This document shows positions 1 through 8,664 of a stretch of DNA of 64,000 nucleotides, piece after piece (positions within the stretch are counted from its first letter, which is position 1; every line of letters begins with the position of its first letter). The stretch is from Alphaproteobacteria bacterium. GTDB lineage: Bacteria; Pseudomonadota; Alphaproteobacteria; Rhodospirillales; Rhodospirillaceae. The DNA lies in the NCBI GenBank assembly GCA_012103295.1, contig WLXB01000003.1:27380-91379 (forward strand), in the 5' to 3' direction. The translations under genes were made by a program, and so were the position numbers. The notes under the pieces were generated by a model, which was not told the DNA's origin, made no database searches, and saw nothing but the letters and a program-made list of their open reading frames with translations.

Positions 1-497
1 ATGTCACAACGACATTGCGTGATGAATCTTACACCGACGTCGATCTCAGTCACATGTTCGTCGATAACTGTGCAATGCAGTTGGTGCGGACGCCAAAGCA
101 GTTTGATGTCATCCTGACGGATAACCTATTCGGAGACATTCTCTCTGACTTAGCGGCGATGTTGACCGGGTCTCTTGGTATGTTGCCATCAGCGAGCTTT
201 GGCGCCGCTGATGAAGATGGTCGTCAGCCTGCATTGTATGAACCTGTTCATGGGTCGGCGCCGGATATTGCAGGTCAAAACATTGGTAACCCGCTGGCAC
301 AAATTCTCTCTACGTCAATGATGCTGCGTTACTCCTTCGACATGAAGAAAGAGGCCGATCTTGTGGAGAACGCCGTCGAGGCGGTGCTAAGTAAGAATAT
401 TCGTACCGGCGATATTGCTGCCGATGGTGTCGCCACAATTGGAACAAGTCAGATGGGTGATGCGGTTTTGGCAGAAATGGCGGCAGTCGCCGGTTAA
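1..497 (+). CDS. leuB: 3-isopropylmalate dehydrogenase, C-terminal part (cut by window start)
   Basis: This is the C-terminal half of the NAD-dependent beta-decarboxylating dehydrogenase of leucine biosynthesis, which converts 3-isopropylmalate to 2-oxoisocaproate in the cytoplasm. The frame is open to base 3, so the start lies upstream of the window. Family signatures seen are the [10 protein letters not shown] motif with its metal-binding aspartates, the [13 protein letters not shown] segment and the [12 protein letters not shown] loop that binds NAD. The chain ends at the usual place, shortly after the final helix. The next gene is convergent and its end overlaps this one by four bases. 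Isocitrate and tartrate dehydrogenases are relatives, but the [10 protein letters not shown] segment favours LeuB. Confidence 0.93.
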   Translation, partial: VTTTLRDESYTDVDLSHMFVDNCAMQLVRTPKQFDVILTDNLFGDILSDLAAMLTGSLGMLPSASFGAADEDGRQPALYEPVHGSAPDIAGQNIGNPLAQILSTSMMLRYSFDMKKEADLVENAVEAVLSKNIRTGDIAADGVATIGTSQMGDAVLAEMAAVAG

Positions 498-820
498 GTG
501 ATGCCAGCTTTCTTCAGGTGCGGGCCTAGACGCCCCGTGATCCATAGCCCGAACATTCGAAAATCACTGACCAACGACCACCACGGGTAGCTGAACGTTG
601 CCGGGCGATTTTTCTCGACGAAAAAATGGCCGATCCAGGCGAAGCTATATCCGGCTAAAGGAATAAAGAATAGAACGCCAGGTTCTAGAGTCACGCCCAG
701 CACCAGACAGGCGATGGCAGCGGTGGAGCCAAGATAGTGCAGCGCCCGTGTCGCGGGCTTCTTGTGTTCTTTAAGGTAGTAAGACCAAAACGCGGGATAG
801 GTTCTTAGGTTTTTCGCCAT
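494..820 (-). CDS. DUF962 (Mpo1-like) membrane protein
   Basis: A 108-residue protein of the DUF962/YGL010w family. In yeast a member (Mpo1) is a dioxygenase that alpha-oxidises 2-hydroxy fatty acids; bacterial members are mostly uncharacterised. Visible family marks are the early HYLG motif, two hydrophobic segments (about residues 33-45 and 48-66), the [20 protein letters not shown] core with its conserved His, Glu and Asn, and the following [13 protein letters not shown] stretch. It is transcribed away from asd and ends inside the last codons of leuB. An enzymatic role here is inferred from the family only. Confidence 0.82.
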   Translation of the reverse strand: MAKNLRTYPAFWSYYLKEHKKPATRALHYLGSTAAIACLVLGVTLEPGVLFFIPLAGYSFAWIGHFFVEKNRPATFSYPWWSLVSDFRMFGLWITGRLGPHLKKAGIT

Positions 821-879
821 AATCAGTAGTCCTGCCTGCTACCCCTCGGGTTGCAATTGTCCGTGTTTCTTGTGTTTCA

Positions 880-946
880 GGGGCGTTGGCGGTATTGAAG
901 CGCCCCGAATACAAGCCCCGTTCTGAGAAAATCAAACCACGGGGCG
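880..946 (+). promoter_or_regulatory. Leader with competing GC-rich hairpins upstream of asd
   Basis: Four short complementary blocks lie just ahead of the asd start: GGGGCG (880-885), CGCCCC (901-906), GCCCCG (915-920) and CGGGGC(G) (940-946). The first can pair with the second and the third with the fourth, or the second can pair with the fourth. The last block sits about seven bases before the GTG start and is the only purine-rich stretch that could act as ribosome binding site. Seen in sequence; a regulatory role is inference. Confidence 0.3.
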
Positions 947-952
947 ACAACA

Positions 953-2029
953 GTGAGCAAGACAATGTTAGACGATCCAAACAGACGTGAGACCGGTGCG
1001 GGCTATACAGTTGCTGTGGTGGGGGCCACTGGCAATGTTGGGCGCGAGGTTTTGAGCACGCTGTGGGAACGCCAGTTCCCCGCTGACAAGGTTGTCGCTC
1101 TGGCATCGGCGAGGTCTGCTGGCGCCGAAGTCTCCTACGGTGAAGATCAAGTTCTGACGGTCCAGAACCTGGCAGATTTCGATTTTGCAGGCGTTGATAT
1201 CGTGCTGTCGTCGCCGGGCGCGAAAGTGTCAGCTGAGTATAGCCCGAAGGCTGCAGCAGCTGGAGCCGTGGTCATCGATAATACGTCCCATTTCCGTATG
1301 GATCCCGATGTGCCGTTGGTTGTGCCTGAGGTCAACTCAGCAGTAATTGCCGGGTATAAGAACAAGGGCATCATCGCCAACCCGAACTGTTCAACCATTC
1401 AAATGGTCGTAGCGCTAAAGCCGTTGCATGAAGCGTACGGCATTACGCGTGTTGTCGTTTCGACCTATCAGTCGACGTCTGGCGCCGGTAAGGATGGCAT
1501 GGACGAGCTGTTCAATCAGACCAAGGGCATCTATGTCAATCAGCCCTCGTCGGAAAGCCAAGAGGTTTTCCCGAAGCAGATTGCGTTCAACGTGATTCCG
1601 CATATCGATACGTTCATGGATGATGGCGCCACCAAAGAAGAGTGGAAGATGATGGTCGAGACCAAGAAAATTCTCGATCCAAAGATCAAGGTGCATGCCA
1701 ATTGTGCAAGGGTGCCAACGTTCATCGGTCATGCTGAGTATATAAATATCGAGACCGAAAAGCCGATGGACGACACTGAGGTGCGGGCCCTTCTTAAGAA
1801 GGCTGCCGGGATCACGGTGGTTGATCACCGTTTGAACGAAGGGTATGTCACGCCCGCTGAAGTGCCGGGCGAAGATGCGGTATACATCTCACGCATCCGG
1901 TCCGACGCGACCATCGATAACGGACTGTCCTTTTGGTGTGTGTCGGACAACCTGCGCAAAGGCGCGGCCTTGAACGCGGTACAAATTGCGGAAGTTCTTG
2001 TGCGTGACCATCTCAGCGTTGCGGGTTGA
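953..2029 (+). CDS. asd: Aspartate-semialdehyde dehydrogenase
   Basis: This enzyme reduces beta-aspartyl phosphate to aspartate semialdehyde with NADPH, the branch point to lysine/diaminopimelate, threonine and methionine. The N-terminal GATGNVGREVL loop binds the nucleotide. The catalytic cysteine is Cys146 in NPNCSTIQMV, and the substrate-binding segment HANCARVPTFIGHAE follows. The GTG at 953 is used here, giving 358 residues; an in-frame ATG at 965 is a possible alternative, and the conserved fold begins only at about residue 17. The gene stands alone, divergent from the DUF962 gene and convergent with the receiver gene downstream. Confidence 0.95.
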   Translation: MSKTMLDDPNRRETGAGYTVAVVGATGNVGREVLSTLWERQFPADKVVALASARSAGAEVSYGEDQVLTVQNLADFDFAGVDIVLSSPGAKVSAEYSPKAAAAGAVVIDNTSHFRMDPDVPLVVPEVNSAVIAGYKNKGIIANPNCSTIQMVVALKPLHEAYGITRVVVSTYQSTSGAGKDGMDELFNQTKGIYVNQPSSESQEVFPKQIAFNVIPHIDTFMDDGATKEEWKMMVETKKILDPKIKVHANCARVPTFIGHAEYINIETEKPMDDTEVRALLKKAAGITVVDHRLNEGYVTPAEVPGEDAVYISRIRSDATIDNGLSFWCVSDNLRKGAALNAVQIAEVLVRDHLSVAG

Positions 2030-2122
2030 TCTTCAAGTGAACTCACGGCGATCGTCGACGACAAGGCCAGGCGACAAAACGCTGTTTAAGAAACTCTAGC
2101 GCAAGCAGAATTCAGACCGTGT

Positions 2123-2782
2123 CTAGCGGCGGTTTTTCTTAGCCAGCTCTTGAGCCCGTCGGATACCGGGTGAGACATATTGTTCAGCAGACGCTGTGGA
2201 CCCGGATTCGGTTGGCATGAAGTACTGTGCTTCGATTTCGTCTTGGGTCATTTGAACCGACATATCAACTTGCGTGCCCTCTTCCCCAGTGCCTCGCTTA
2301 TCGGGCCCATTGAACGTTTCTTCACCGCGTCGGCGATCAGGGCCGAAATAGGATTTCGTTCTTACAAAGCGTCGTGGTTGTTCGATGATCGCGCGGACAC
2401 GGCTATATAACGACCGAGGCGATACTGGTTTTAGAAGGTATTCATTTATACCGGCATCTCGCGCAGACACGATACGCCCTCGTTCCGAGAATGCCGTTAG
2501 CATGATGATCGGCATGTACTTCAGTATGTCGTTACTGGATTGCCGCATAATCTTGACCATCTCGACGCCACTCATGGGTTCCATCGCCCAGTCAGTGATG
2601 ACGATGTCAGGTGCAGATTCAGCCGCGACCTTCAATCCTTCTTCGCCGTCGGCCGCGTCCAAAATATTCCGGCCGCCCAAAGCAAACAAGATCGTGCGCA
2701 CCAGCGACCGTATCTGGGCGTGATCATCGACCACTAAAAATTGAAGGTTTGCTAGGCCAGGGCCACCCCCGGGGACAGACAT
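2123..2782 (-). CDS. Orphan CheY-like receiver protein with GPDRRR linker
   Basis: A receiver domain fills roughly residues 10-135. Its acidic pair is Asp19-Asp20, the phosphoacceptor Asp64 lies in ITDWAME, and Thr96 and Lys118 complete the active site, so phosphorylation looks possible. The roughly 80-residue tail begins with YFGPDRRR and is polar and probably disordered, with no DNA-binding or enzymatic domain. No histidine kinase is nearby. The ATG at 2782 is chosen over the GTG at 2821 because it directly precedes the receiver fold and has a purine-rich upstream stretch. A second protein with the same GPDRRR motif is encoded at 26682-27578. Its role, perhaps in signalling or motility, is unknown. 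Confidence 0.85.
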   Translation of the reverse strand: MSVPGGGPGLANLQFLVVDDHAQIRSLVRTILFALGGRNILDAADGEEGLKVAAESAPDIVITDWAMEPMSGVEMVKIMRQSSNDILKYMPIIMLTAFSERGRIVSARDAGINEYLLKPVSPRSLYSRVRAIIEQPRRFVRTKSYFGPDRRRGEETFNGPDKRGTGEEGTQVDMSVQMTQDEIEAQYFMPTESGSTASAEQYVSPGIRRAQELAKKNRR

Positions 2783-2928
2783 ACTCGTTACTCTTTGTTG
2801 AGAAACTGAAATCAAAGCCACTGTATAGCGAGATGGCGATTGCCACTAGCCTTGCCTTGTCTGGGTCGCAGCCCAGCGCTATACCGACGCCACTTAATGA
2901 AGAGATGATGTTCTAGGAGCCTCGCCAG

Positions 2929-3816
2929 ATGCCTGCTGTTGATCGTCCCCGCCGCAGCGCTTTGTATATGCCCGCGTCTAACGCACGCGCGCTGGAAAAA
3001 GCAAAAGGGCTTTTCGCCGACATGCTGATCTTCGATCTCGAAGATGCGGTTGCGCCGGACGCTAAGAATGCGGCGCGTGAGGCGGCGGTCTCTGCTGTCA
3101 ATTCTGGCGCCTACGGGCAAAGAGAGTTGTTGATCCGAGTGAACGGCCTCGACACCTCTTGGTCGGAACTTGATCTCCAAGCCGTTGCCAAATCAAAAGC
3201 CAACGGTGTCGTCGTGCCAAAGGTATCCAGTATTTCTGATGTTACCAAAGTTGATGCCATTCTGACGGCCGCGGGGGCGCCGGCTGATTTCCCCGTGTGG
3301 GCGATGATGGAAACGCCGCGGGGCATTCTCTCAGTGGATGCGATAGCGCAGGCATCGCCACGGCTTGCCGGTTTGTGCGTCGGAACTGCTGACCTATCCA
3401 AGGAATTACAATGCGCCCATCCAGCGGACCGTGCACCAATGTTGGTCTCGCTTCAGTTGGTTATTCTCGCAGCCCGCGCAAATGGTTTGGTCGTGCTGGA
3501 CGGCGTGCACGTTGAACTTAAAGATGCTGATGGGTTTGAAGCGGCCTGTCGTCAGGGCCGTGACCTTGGTTTTGATGGCAAAACCCTGATTCATCCCAAT
3601 CAAATTGACGGAGCAAACAAAGCATACGCGCCTAGCGCGGAAGACATTGAGTACGCTCACCGTCTTATCGGTGCTCATCAAGATGCCGAAGCCAAAGGAG
3701 CCGGTGTCACCACGCTTGATGGTCGTCTCATTGAAGTACTGCATGTGGCCGAAGCGAAGCGTTTGCTGGCAAAGGCTGAGATGATCTCGGCACTTTCACA
3801 AGATTCAGCGGCGTAG
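2929..3816 (+). CDS. HpcH/HpaI-CitE family CoA-ester lyase
   Basis: A 295-residue TIM-barrel lyase of the citrate lyase beta / malyl-CoA lyase type, which cleaves or forms C-C bonds in acyl-CoA substrates with a divalent metal. The CoA-binding start RRSALYMPASN, the LIFDLEDAVAP segment, Arg70 (IRVNG), the metal ligands Glu128 (MMETPRG) and Asp155 (GTADLSKEL) and the KTLIHPNQI segment are all present. Which CoA ester it uses (malyl, methylmalyl or citramalyl) cannot be told. An AGGAG sits just before the ATG. It is followed after only four bases by the flavin monooxygenase gene, so the two are probably co-transcribed. Confidence 0.88.
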   Translation: MPAVDRPRRSALYMPASNARALEKAKGLFADMLIFDLEDAVAPDAKNAAREAAVSAVNSGAYGQRELLIRVNGLDTSWSELDLQAVAKSKANGVVVPKVSSISDVTKVDAILTAAGAPADFPVWAMMETPRGILSVDAIAQASPRLAGLCVGTADLSKELQCAHPADRAPMLVSLQLVILAARANGLVVLDGVHVELKDADGFEAACRQGRDLGFDGKTLIHPNQIDGANKAYAPSAEDIEYAHRLIGAHQDAEAKGAGVTTLDGRLIEVLHVAEAKRLLAKAEMISALSQDSAA

Positions 3817-3820
3817 CGAT

Positions 3821-4837
3821 ATGCTTACTCTTAGCGTTCTTGATCAAACACCAATTCGCTCGGGCGGTACCGCGGTACAGGCCATCGAAGAGACGCTCGA
3901 ACTGGCCCGGGTGACTGAAGAATTGGGATACCATCGCTACTGGCTGGCGGAGCACCATGGCACTGAAGGCTTGGCTGGCTGCTCACCTGAAATTCTTATT
4001 GCCCGTGTAGCCGCGGTGACCTCGCGCATGCGTGTCGGATCTGGTGGCGTCATGCTTAGTCATTATAGCCCGCTCAAGGTAGCCGAGAATTTTTCATTGT
4101 TGGCGACGATGTATCCGGACCGGATCGATGTTGGGCTTGGCCGCGCGCCGGGAGGCGATCAGCTAACCACATTGGGTATGGCGTATGGATCCAATATTGG
4201 GGTTGAGTACTACCCCACGAAGATTGTCGATCTCAAAGCATTCTTGAACGGCACCGAATTGGCAAATGAAGCATTGGCCCGGGTCAAGATTACGCCCAAA
4301 CCTGACGTGCCGCCGGAAATGTGGCTGCTTGGATCCTCCGACGAAAGTGCAAAGCTGGCGGCGAAGTTTGGTCTGCCCTATTCCTTCGCACACTTTATTC
4401 ACCCCGAGGGTGCTGAGGATATTCTCAAGCTCTACCGGGATAGCTTTGAGCCGTCAGATATTTTGTCCGCGCCCCGTGCCAACATGTGTGTCGGTGTGGT
4501 CTGCGCAGACACCCAAGAAGAGGCAGATCATCTGGCGCTTAGCCGTAAACTTTGGCGCTTGCAGCTCACCAAGGGCGAGCTCGGTCCCTACCCTACGCCC
4601 GAAGAAGCTGAGGCGTATCCCTATACGGATCGCGAAAGGCGCGTTGCTGAGTCTGCCAATCGCACCGGCCTGGTTGGTCCACCGGCCAAGATCAAACAAG
4701 AGCTAGAAGATTTAGCCGCTAAGTGCGGTATTGATGAGATGATGGTGGTGACGATCACCCACGATTTTGACGCCCGAAAAAGATCTTACGCGTTGGTGTC
4801 TGAAGCTTTTGGCTTGAACCAACCGACCGCGGCCTAA
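3821..4837 (+). CDS. LLM-class flavin-dependent oxidoreductase (luciferase-like monooxygenase)
   Basis: A 338-residue luciferase-like TIM barrel of the MsnO8/YhbW type, which uses reduced FMN and oxygen on an unknown organic substrate. Visible marks are the early LDQTPIRSG strand, YHRYWLAEHHG, the RMRVGSGGVMLSHYSPLKVAENF block and RIDVGLGRAPGGD, all typical of this subgroup. It lies between the CitE-like lyase and a VOC protein with gaps of 4 and 16 bases, so the three probably form one catabolic operon. The substrate cannot be predicted from the sequence. Confidence 0.88.
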   Translation: MLTLSVLDQTPIRSGGTAVQAIEETLELARVTEELGYHRYWLAEHHGTEGLAGCSPEILIARVAAVTSRMRVGSGGVMLSHYSPLKVAENFSLLATMYPDRIDVGLGRAPGGDQLTTLGMAYGSNIGVEYYPTKIVDLKAFLNGTELANEALARVKITPKPDVPPEMWLLGSSDESAKLAAKFGLPYSFAHFIHPEGAEDILKLYRDSFEPSDILSAPRANMCVGVVCADTQEEADHLALSRKLWRLQLTKGELGPYPTPEEAEAYPYTDRERRVAESANRTGLVGPPAKIKQELEDLAAKCGIDEMMVVTITHDFDARKRSYALVSEAFGLNQPTAA

Positions 4838-4853
4838 CAACCAGGAATACAGG

Positions 4854-5369
4854 ATGCCCAATTTTAGCCCCATGATCCGTGCCGCTCTTATGGTCTCTGA
4901 TTTGGATATCAGTCGCGCGTTCTATGAAGATGTGCTTGGACTCGATGATGTATTCGTTGAGGGTGAAATGAGCGAGGGCAATATTTCGGAAGTCCTAGCC
5001 GTGCCAGTCTCCACGCATACACGCGCCGCAATCCTCAAGCGGTCGGGCCAGCCCGAATACGGCATGGTCGGTTTGTTCGAACTAACCAACCCGCAGCCTC
5101 CACCGATCAACCGTCCCAGTGGCGGTATGAATCGCGGTGAGGTGTGCATCGTGTTCTATTGTGATGACCTTGATGTGGTTACGGCCAAGCTAGAAGCCGG
5201 AGGCCATACGATCGTCAGTCCCGCCGCGCCGCTCCGAATCCGTGGCTTTGTCAAACAGCGTGAAATGATTTTCAGAGATCCGGATGGCATTTTAGTTAAC
5301 TTGATAGAGTGGGACCCAGCGCGCGAGGACAAACCGGAGAAGTGGTCCGGCATTCCAGAAGAGTCCTAA
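4854..5369 (+). CDS. VOC-family (glyoxalase/dioxygenase-like) protein
   Basis: A 171-residue vicinal-oxygen-chelate protein. It begins with the standard IRAALMVSDLDISRAFYEDVLGLD strand-helix and ends with the second module, which closes with MIFRDPDGILVNLIEW, where the late Glu is the usual metal ligand. Members act as glyoxalases, epimerases, extradiol dioxygenases or antibiotic-binding proteins; nothing here decides which. An AGGA precedes the ATG. It is the last gene of the lyase / monooxygenase / VOC operon, and its stop overlaps the convergent transporter gene by four bases. Confidence 0.85.
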   Translation: MPNFSPMIRAALMVSDLDISRAFYEDVLGLDDVFVEGEMSEGNISEVLAVPVSTHTRAAILKRSGQPEYGMVGLFELTNPQPPPINRPSGGMNRGEVCIVFYCDDLDVVTAKLEAGGHTIVSPAAPLRIRGFVKQREMIFRDPDGILVNLIEWDPAREDKPEKWSGIPEES

Positions 5370-6757
5370 GAGTCCGCGTTCGTAGCGTTTTCTCGCAACA
5401 GACGGAGACTCTCTTCATCCAGATTATAGGCTTTCAGAATCACCAGCCCAGCCAGCATCAACAGGACGGGCACAGCTGAAAAAGCGATCAGGATTCCGTT
5501 TAAGGCCGACTCCGTCTGTTCAACCGGGACGCCGCCGGCGGATTCAACAAACCCCATCAGGGACAACACCAGGCCGACAACCAAGGCACCCATGGCATTG
5601 CCCGCTTTCTCGATGGCCATCCAAAAACCCGAGAACACGCCTTCGCGGCGCAAGCCGGTTTTGATCCGGTCGTATTCAATGGTGTCCGGCAGCATCGCGA
5701 CGGCCGTCATCAACATCCCAGTGTTGGTTAGACCGACGAAGATACCGCGCAGCACCACCATAAAGTCTTGATCAGGGGCGGCCGTCAGCCAGGATAAGAC
5801 CGTGGCGCAATAGGCGAAGGTCGAAATGTAGTAAGTCGGCTTCTTGCCGATCCGCCCGGCTAGCCATGTCCATGCCGGTATGGCGACGAAAGCGGCTAGC
5901 GTCATGTAAAGCGCGAGATCGAAAAACAGCCCGGCCGATCCTAGGACAATGTAACTGAACATGTAGGGCAGGCCGGCATAAACGCAGCTCGCGGCCACCC
6001 AATACAGCGTGACCGCAGAAGCGATAACCAAATAGGGTTTGTTATCCAACGCCGTGCGGACTTGTTCACCCAGAGGCATTTGAGTCGTCTCAACAGAGTC
6101 TGTCGGTACGTTCCGGGTGGTGAAGAAGGGCGATAGCATGGTGACCATGCAGGTCGCACTCAGAACTGCGCCCATGAAAGTATAGCCGGCCAAACCGCCA
6201 CCACCCCACTCGACCAAATATCGGATCAGCCCAATCCCAACTAGAATCCCAATCGATTGAAAGGCCATGCGATAGGCCATAATTGTCGTCCGGCCCTTGT
6301 AGTCCGGTGCGAGCTCCCCGGCCTTGGCGAGATAAGGCACAGAGAAAATTGAGAAGGCCGTTGAGACCACAGTGAACATCACGGTCATGTATATGAACCG
6401 TGCGGTCACGGTGTCGAAGGCCGGGACATCAAAAAGAAAATAGAACCCGATGCCGCAGCCGAGAGCGCCGGCAAGAATAAAAGGCCGTCGCCGTCCCCAA
6501 CGGCTGGTGGTGTGGTCAGAGATTCGCCCCATCAACGGATCGAACACAATCATCCAGACTTTAGGGAGAAAGACAGCCAATCCAGCCAAGGCGGGTGGTA
6601 TGGCCAGCATGTCGGTCATGAAGAACAGAAGAATAAGCGCGGGTGTGTTGGCGAGGATTGACCCGCCAATTTGGCCTACACCGAATCCCAACTGAAACGG
6701 GATGGAGAGTTTCGATTTAGGCGTGCCGGACTCCGGCGCGAGCGATTCGTCTATCAC
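5366..6757 (-). CDS. GPH-family sugar/cation symporter (MFS)
   Basis: A 463-residue polytopic membrane protein with about twelve hydrophobic segments. The N-terminal FQLGFGVGQIGGSI helix, the loop DPLMGRISDHTTSRWGRRRPFI (conserved D, G, R, S, D) and the LAKAGELAPDYKGRTT region are hallmarks of the glycoside-pentoside-hexuronide:cation symporters. Such proteins import glycosides or uronates with H+ or Na+; some relatives carry other solutes. No sugar-degrading enzymes lie next to it, so the substrate is open. It heads the minus-strand block. Confidence 0.88.
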   Translation of the reverse strand: MIDESLAPESGTPKSKLSIPFQLGFGVGQIGGSILANTPALILLFFMTDMLAIPPALAGLAVFLPKVWMIVFDPLMGRISDHTTSRWGRRRPFILAGALGCGIGFYFLFDVPAFDTVTARFIYMTVMFTVVSTAFSIFSVPYLAKAGELAPDYKGRTTIMAYRMAFQSIGILVGIGLIRYLVEWGGGGLAGYTFMGAVLSATCMVTMLSPFFTTRNVPTDSVETTQMPLGEQVRTALDNKPYLVIASAVTLYWVAASCVYAGLPYMFSYIVLGSAGLFFDLALYMTLAAFVAIPAWTWLAGRIGKKPTYYISTFAYCATVLSWLTAAPDQDFMVVLRGIFVGLTNTGMLMTAVAMLPDTIEYDRIKTGLRREGVFSGFWMAIEKAGNAMGALVVGLVLSLMGFVESAGGVPVEQTESALNGILIAFSAVPVLLMLAGLVILKAYNLDEESLRLLRENATNADS

Positions 6758-6796
6758 CGGGATTCCAATCGTCTTTTTTAAAGTTTGGCGGCGCCG

Positions 6797-7153
6797 TTAC
6801 GGGAGAGACGGTGCAGGGGGTTCTTCGTCGGGCTCGGCCGCAAGGGACTCCGCTTCCTCGCGCAGAGTAAAGAAAATACGGTCGATAAAACCTTGCTTCT
6901 CCGCATCCAGAGCGGCGCGCTGGTCGCCAGTGAAAGTGTGTCCTTCAACATCTTCAGGTAGGACTACGCCTTTCTCGGCAGCGACGGCTTCCAGTGCCGC
7001 TTGCCGCTCTTTCATGACCCACATTTCCTGGGCTAGTCCCATGCAGATCGCGACCAACTCGTCGACACCTTGGGCATCGAAGAATCGCATCCGTTTGCCT
7101 TTGACGCTGTAGCGTAGGGGCGTGCTTTCTGTGTTTACGGAATCGTCAGGCAT
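6797..7153 (-). CDS. Small acidic protein coupled to a methyltransferase
   Basis: A 118-residue protein I cannot assign to a family. It is acidic, largely helical in the middle, and ends in a Pro/Glu-rich tail. The start is set at the ATG at 7153 because it overlaps the stop of the methyltransferase gene by one base (TAATG), a sign of translational coupling; a start nine codons upstream would lie inside that gene. The N-terminal part (LRYSVKGKRMRFFDAQGVDEL) resembles a small beta-hairpin start. It may be a subunit or helper of the methyltransferase; that is inference from the coupling. Confidence 0.7.
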   Translation of the reverse strand: MPDDSVNTESTPLRYSVKGKRMRFFDAQGVDELVAICMGLAQEMWVMKERQAALEAVAAEKGVVLPEDVEGHTFTGDQRAALDAEKQGFIDRIFFTLREEAESLAAEPDEEPPAPSLP

Positions 7154-8349
7154 TATTTGCGGGCTCCGAAGAAATACCACATGACGCCGTCGCCGAAGCG
7201 CCCGACCCGGCTATCGTTCTGTGCGCCAGCTTGTTTAGCGGCGTCCATGAGAACGTCGTGACCATAAAGATTACGGCTCGGTGCGACATGTTCAAAGAAG
7301 CTATCTTTTTCAAATCCGGCTTCTTCGATTTCAGCTTTCGCATCGGTATCGCGGAACGCTTTGTAAAATGGTTCTTTGTTGTAATAAGAATCCCAGTCCA
7401 AATAGAAGCCGTCATAGGGCGATGTCATGGAGTTGGGTGGCAACTCGTAGTGCAGCATAACCCCGCCCGGCTTCAGCAATCGATGGGCTTCTTTAAACAC
7501 GCCCTTGATGTTCTTCAGCGGAACTTCATGTAGGAACATGCAGGAATACACGACGTCAAAAGACTCATCTTCAAAGTCCGTATGTTCCGCATCCATTTGA
7601 TGGAAGTGCGCCGTTACACCATAAGACTGTGCTCGGGCATGAGCGTAGCGCACGCAGGGTCCACCGACGTCAACACCATGAACTTCAGCGTCCGGGTACC
7701 GAGCTTTCCATGGCAGCGTTGAGTGGCCGAGCGTGCAACCCAGGTCGAGAATTTTCTTGGGCTGCTCATCTGGGTAACGGGTCTGGAAAAATGTTGAGAC
7801 AGAATCCGTAATGTCTTCCATACGGTCGCCGAGAAGTCCGAACGAGAACACAGCCAAGCCGTTGTCGAATACGGCACCCTGAGTCACGTCATAATCGATA
7901 CGCTCTTCATGATAGTTGCCCGGCATCATATGGACGTCGAGTTCGGATGTGTATCGCGGCACGTGAAAGTTTGGATCTGTTGAAACCGTGCCTTCTGCTT
8001 TGTCGCCGGCTTGGCTCAGCACTTGTGCCCGACGTGACAGGTCGTTGCCCTCACGTTCCACCGCTGGCATAACCGAACGCCAAACCATCTCTTGGGTGTT
8101 GCACCGCATTGATGAATAGAACTTAAAAATTGTTTCCGGTTTGAAGGTCTTGTGAATCTCCGGACCGTCGGCTGGCGTGCGGCCATTGGTTTTCTCAAAG
8201 GCTGGCTCGACCTTGCGATCCCACACAGTCTTCATATGGCCCGAAAGATCATTCAAGACGTATGCTCTCATACCCTGAACAAAATTCTGGCGGGACGACT
8301 CGTCCTTGGTGTGACTGACTTTGAGGTCGTGGTCGATTGACTCGGTCAT
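7153..8349 (-). CDS. Class I SAM-dependent methyltransferase
   Basis: A 398-residue protein with a roughly 190-residue N-terminal region of unknown fold, then a Rossmann methyltransferase domain. Motif I is ILDLGCTLGHST, the acidic residue of motif II is in HGVDVGG, and SFDVVYSCMFLHEV is the post-II strand, followed by AHRLLKPGGVML. The ATG at 8349 is preferred: an AAGGG lies about ten bases upstream, whereas the ATG at 8391 has no recognisable ribosome site. It is coupled to the 118-residue gene downstream. The methyl acceptor is unknown; the domain looks like the small-molecule type. Confidence 0.86.
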   Translation of the reverse strand: MTESIDHDLKVSHTKDESSRQNFVQGMRAYVLNDLSGHMKTVWDRKVEPAFEKTNGRTPADGPEIHKTFKPETIFKFYSSMRCNTQEMVWRSVMPAVEREGNDLSRRAQVLSQAGDKAEGTVSTDPNFHVPRYTSELDVHMMPGNYHEERIDYDVTQGAVFDNGLAVFSFGLLGDRMEDITDSVSTFFQTRYPDEQPKKILDLGCTLGHSTLPWKARYPDAEVHGVDVGGPCVRYAHARAQSYGVTAHFHQMDAEHTDFEDESFDVVYSCMFLHEVPLKNIKGVFKEAHRLLKPGGVMLHYELPPNSMTSPYDGFYLDWDSYYNKEPFYKAFRDTDAKAEIEEAGFEKDSFFEHVAPSRNLYGHDVLMDAAKQAGAQNDSRVGRFGDGVMWYFFGARK

Positions 8350-8475
8350 GGAATAAACCCTTGTCGGATTGGCTGAATTTGGTTGCCGCATTATAGCGGA
8401 TGAAACCGGCGCTGAGTCTACAACGCGCGGCTGGGTGGGTCGAAATCTCAGTGTTGTGACCGTCAGTTGAGCGGT

Positions 8476-8664
8476 TTAAGGCCCCGTTTCCAATGTCGTC
8501 AGCACATAATCACGGTCTGCTCGTATCCATTGGAACCGCGCTATCAGCGCGTCTGGGCGGTGATGTAGAGATCAACCGCATCGTCGATACGGAAATGGTC
8601 GTCCGTGAAGGTCCCGGCGGGTACCGTCATTTCCTCTGCACCGATAACACTCAGGGTTTTCAAA
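8476..8664 (-). pseudogene. Frameshifted C-terminal remnant of a third tandem paralogue
   Basis: Immediately after the stop of the gene at 8665 the minus strand still encodes a piece of the same family. One frame reads IGAEEMTVPAGTFTDDHF and then DLYITAQT. After a shift of one base near 8544-8550 a second frame continues with ALIARFQWIRADRDYVLTTLE and stops at 8476-8478. These match VPAGTFTTDHYKIG and the DLEYVLTSF end of the paralogue at 9396-10160. The N-terminal two thirds are missing and the join falls at the end of the intact neighbour, so a deletion removed most of a third copy. Confidence 0.72.

Noticed and set aside
880..952. Lysine riboswitch upstream of asd
   Set aside because: The leader is too short (about 130 bases to the divergent gene) and lacks the five-helix lysine-riboswitch layout.
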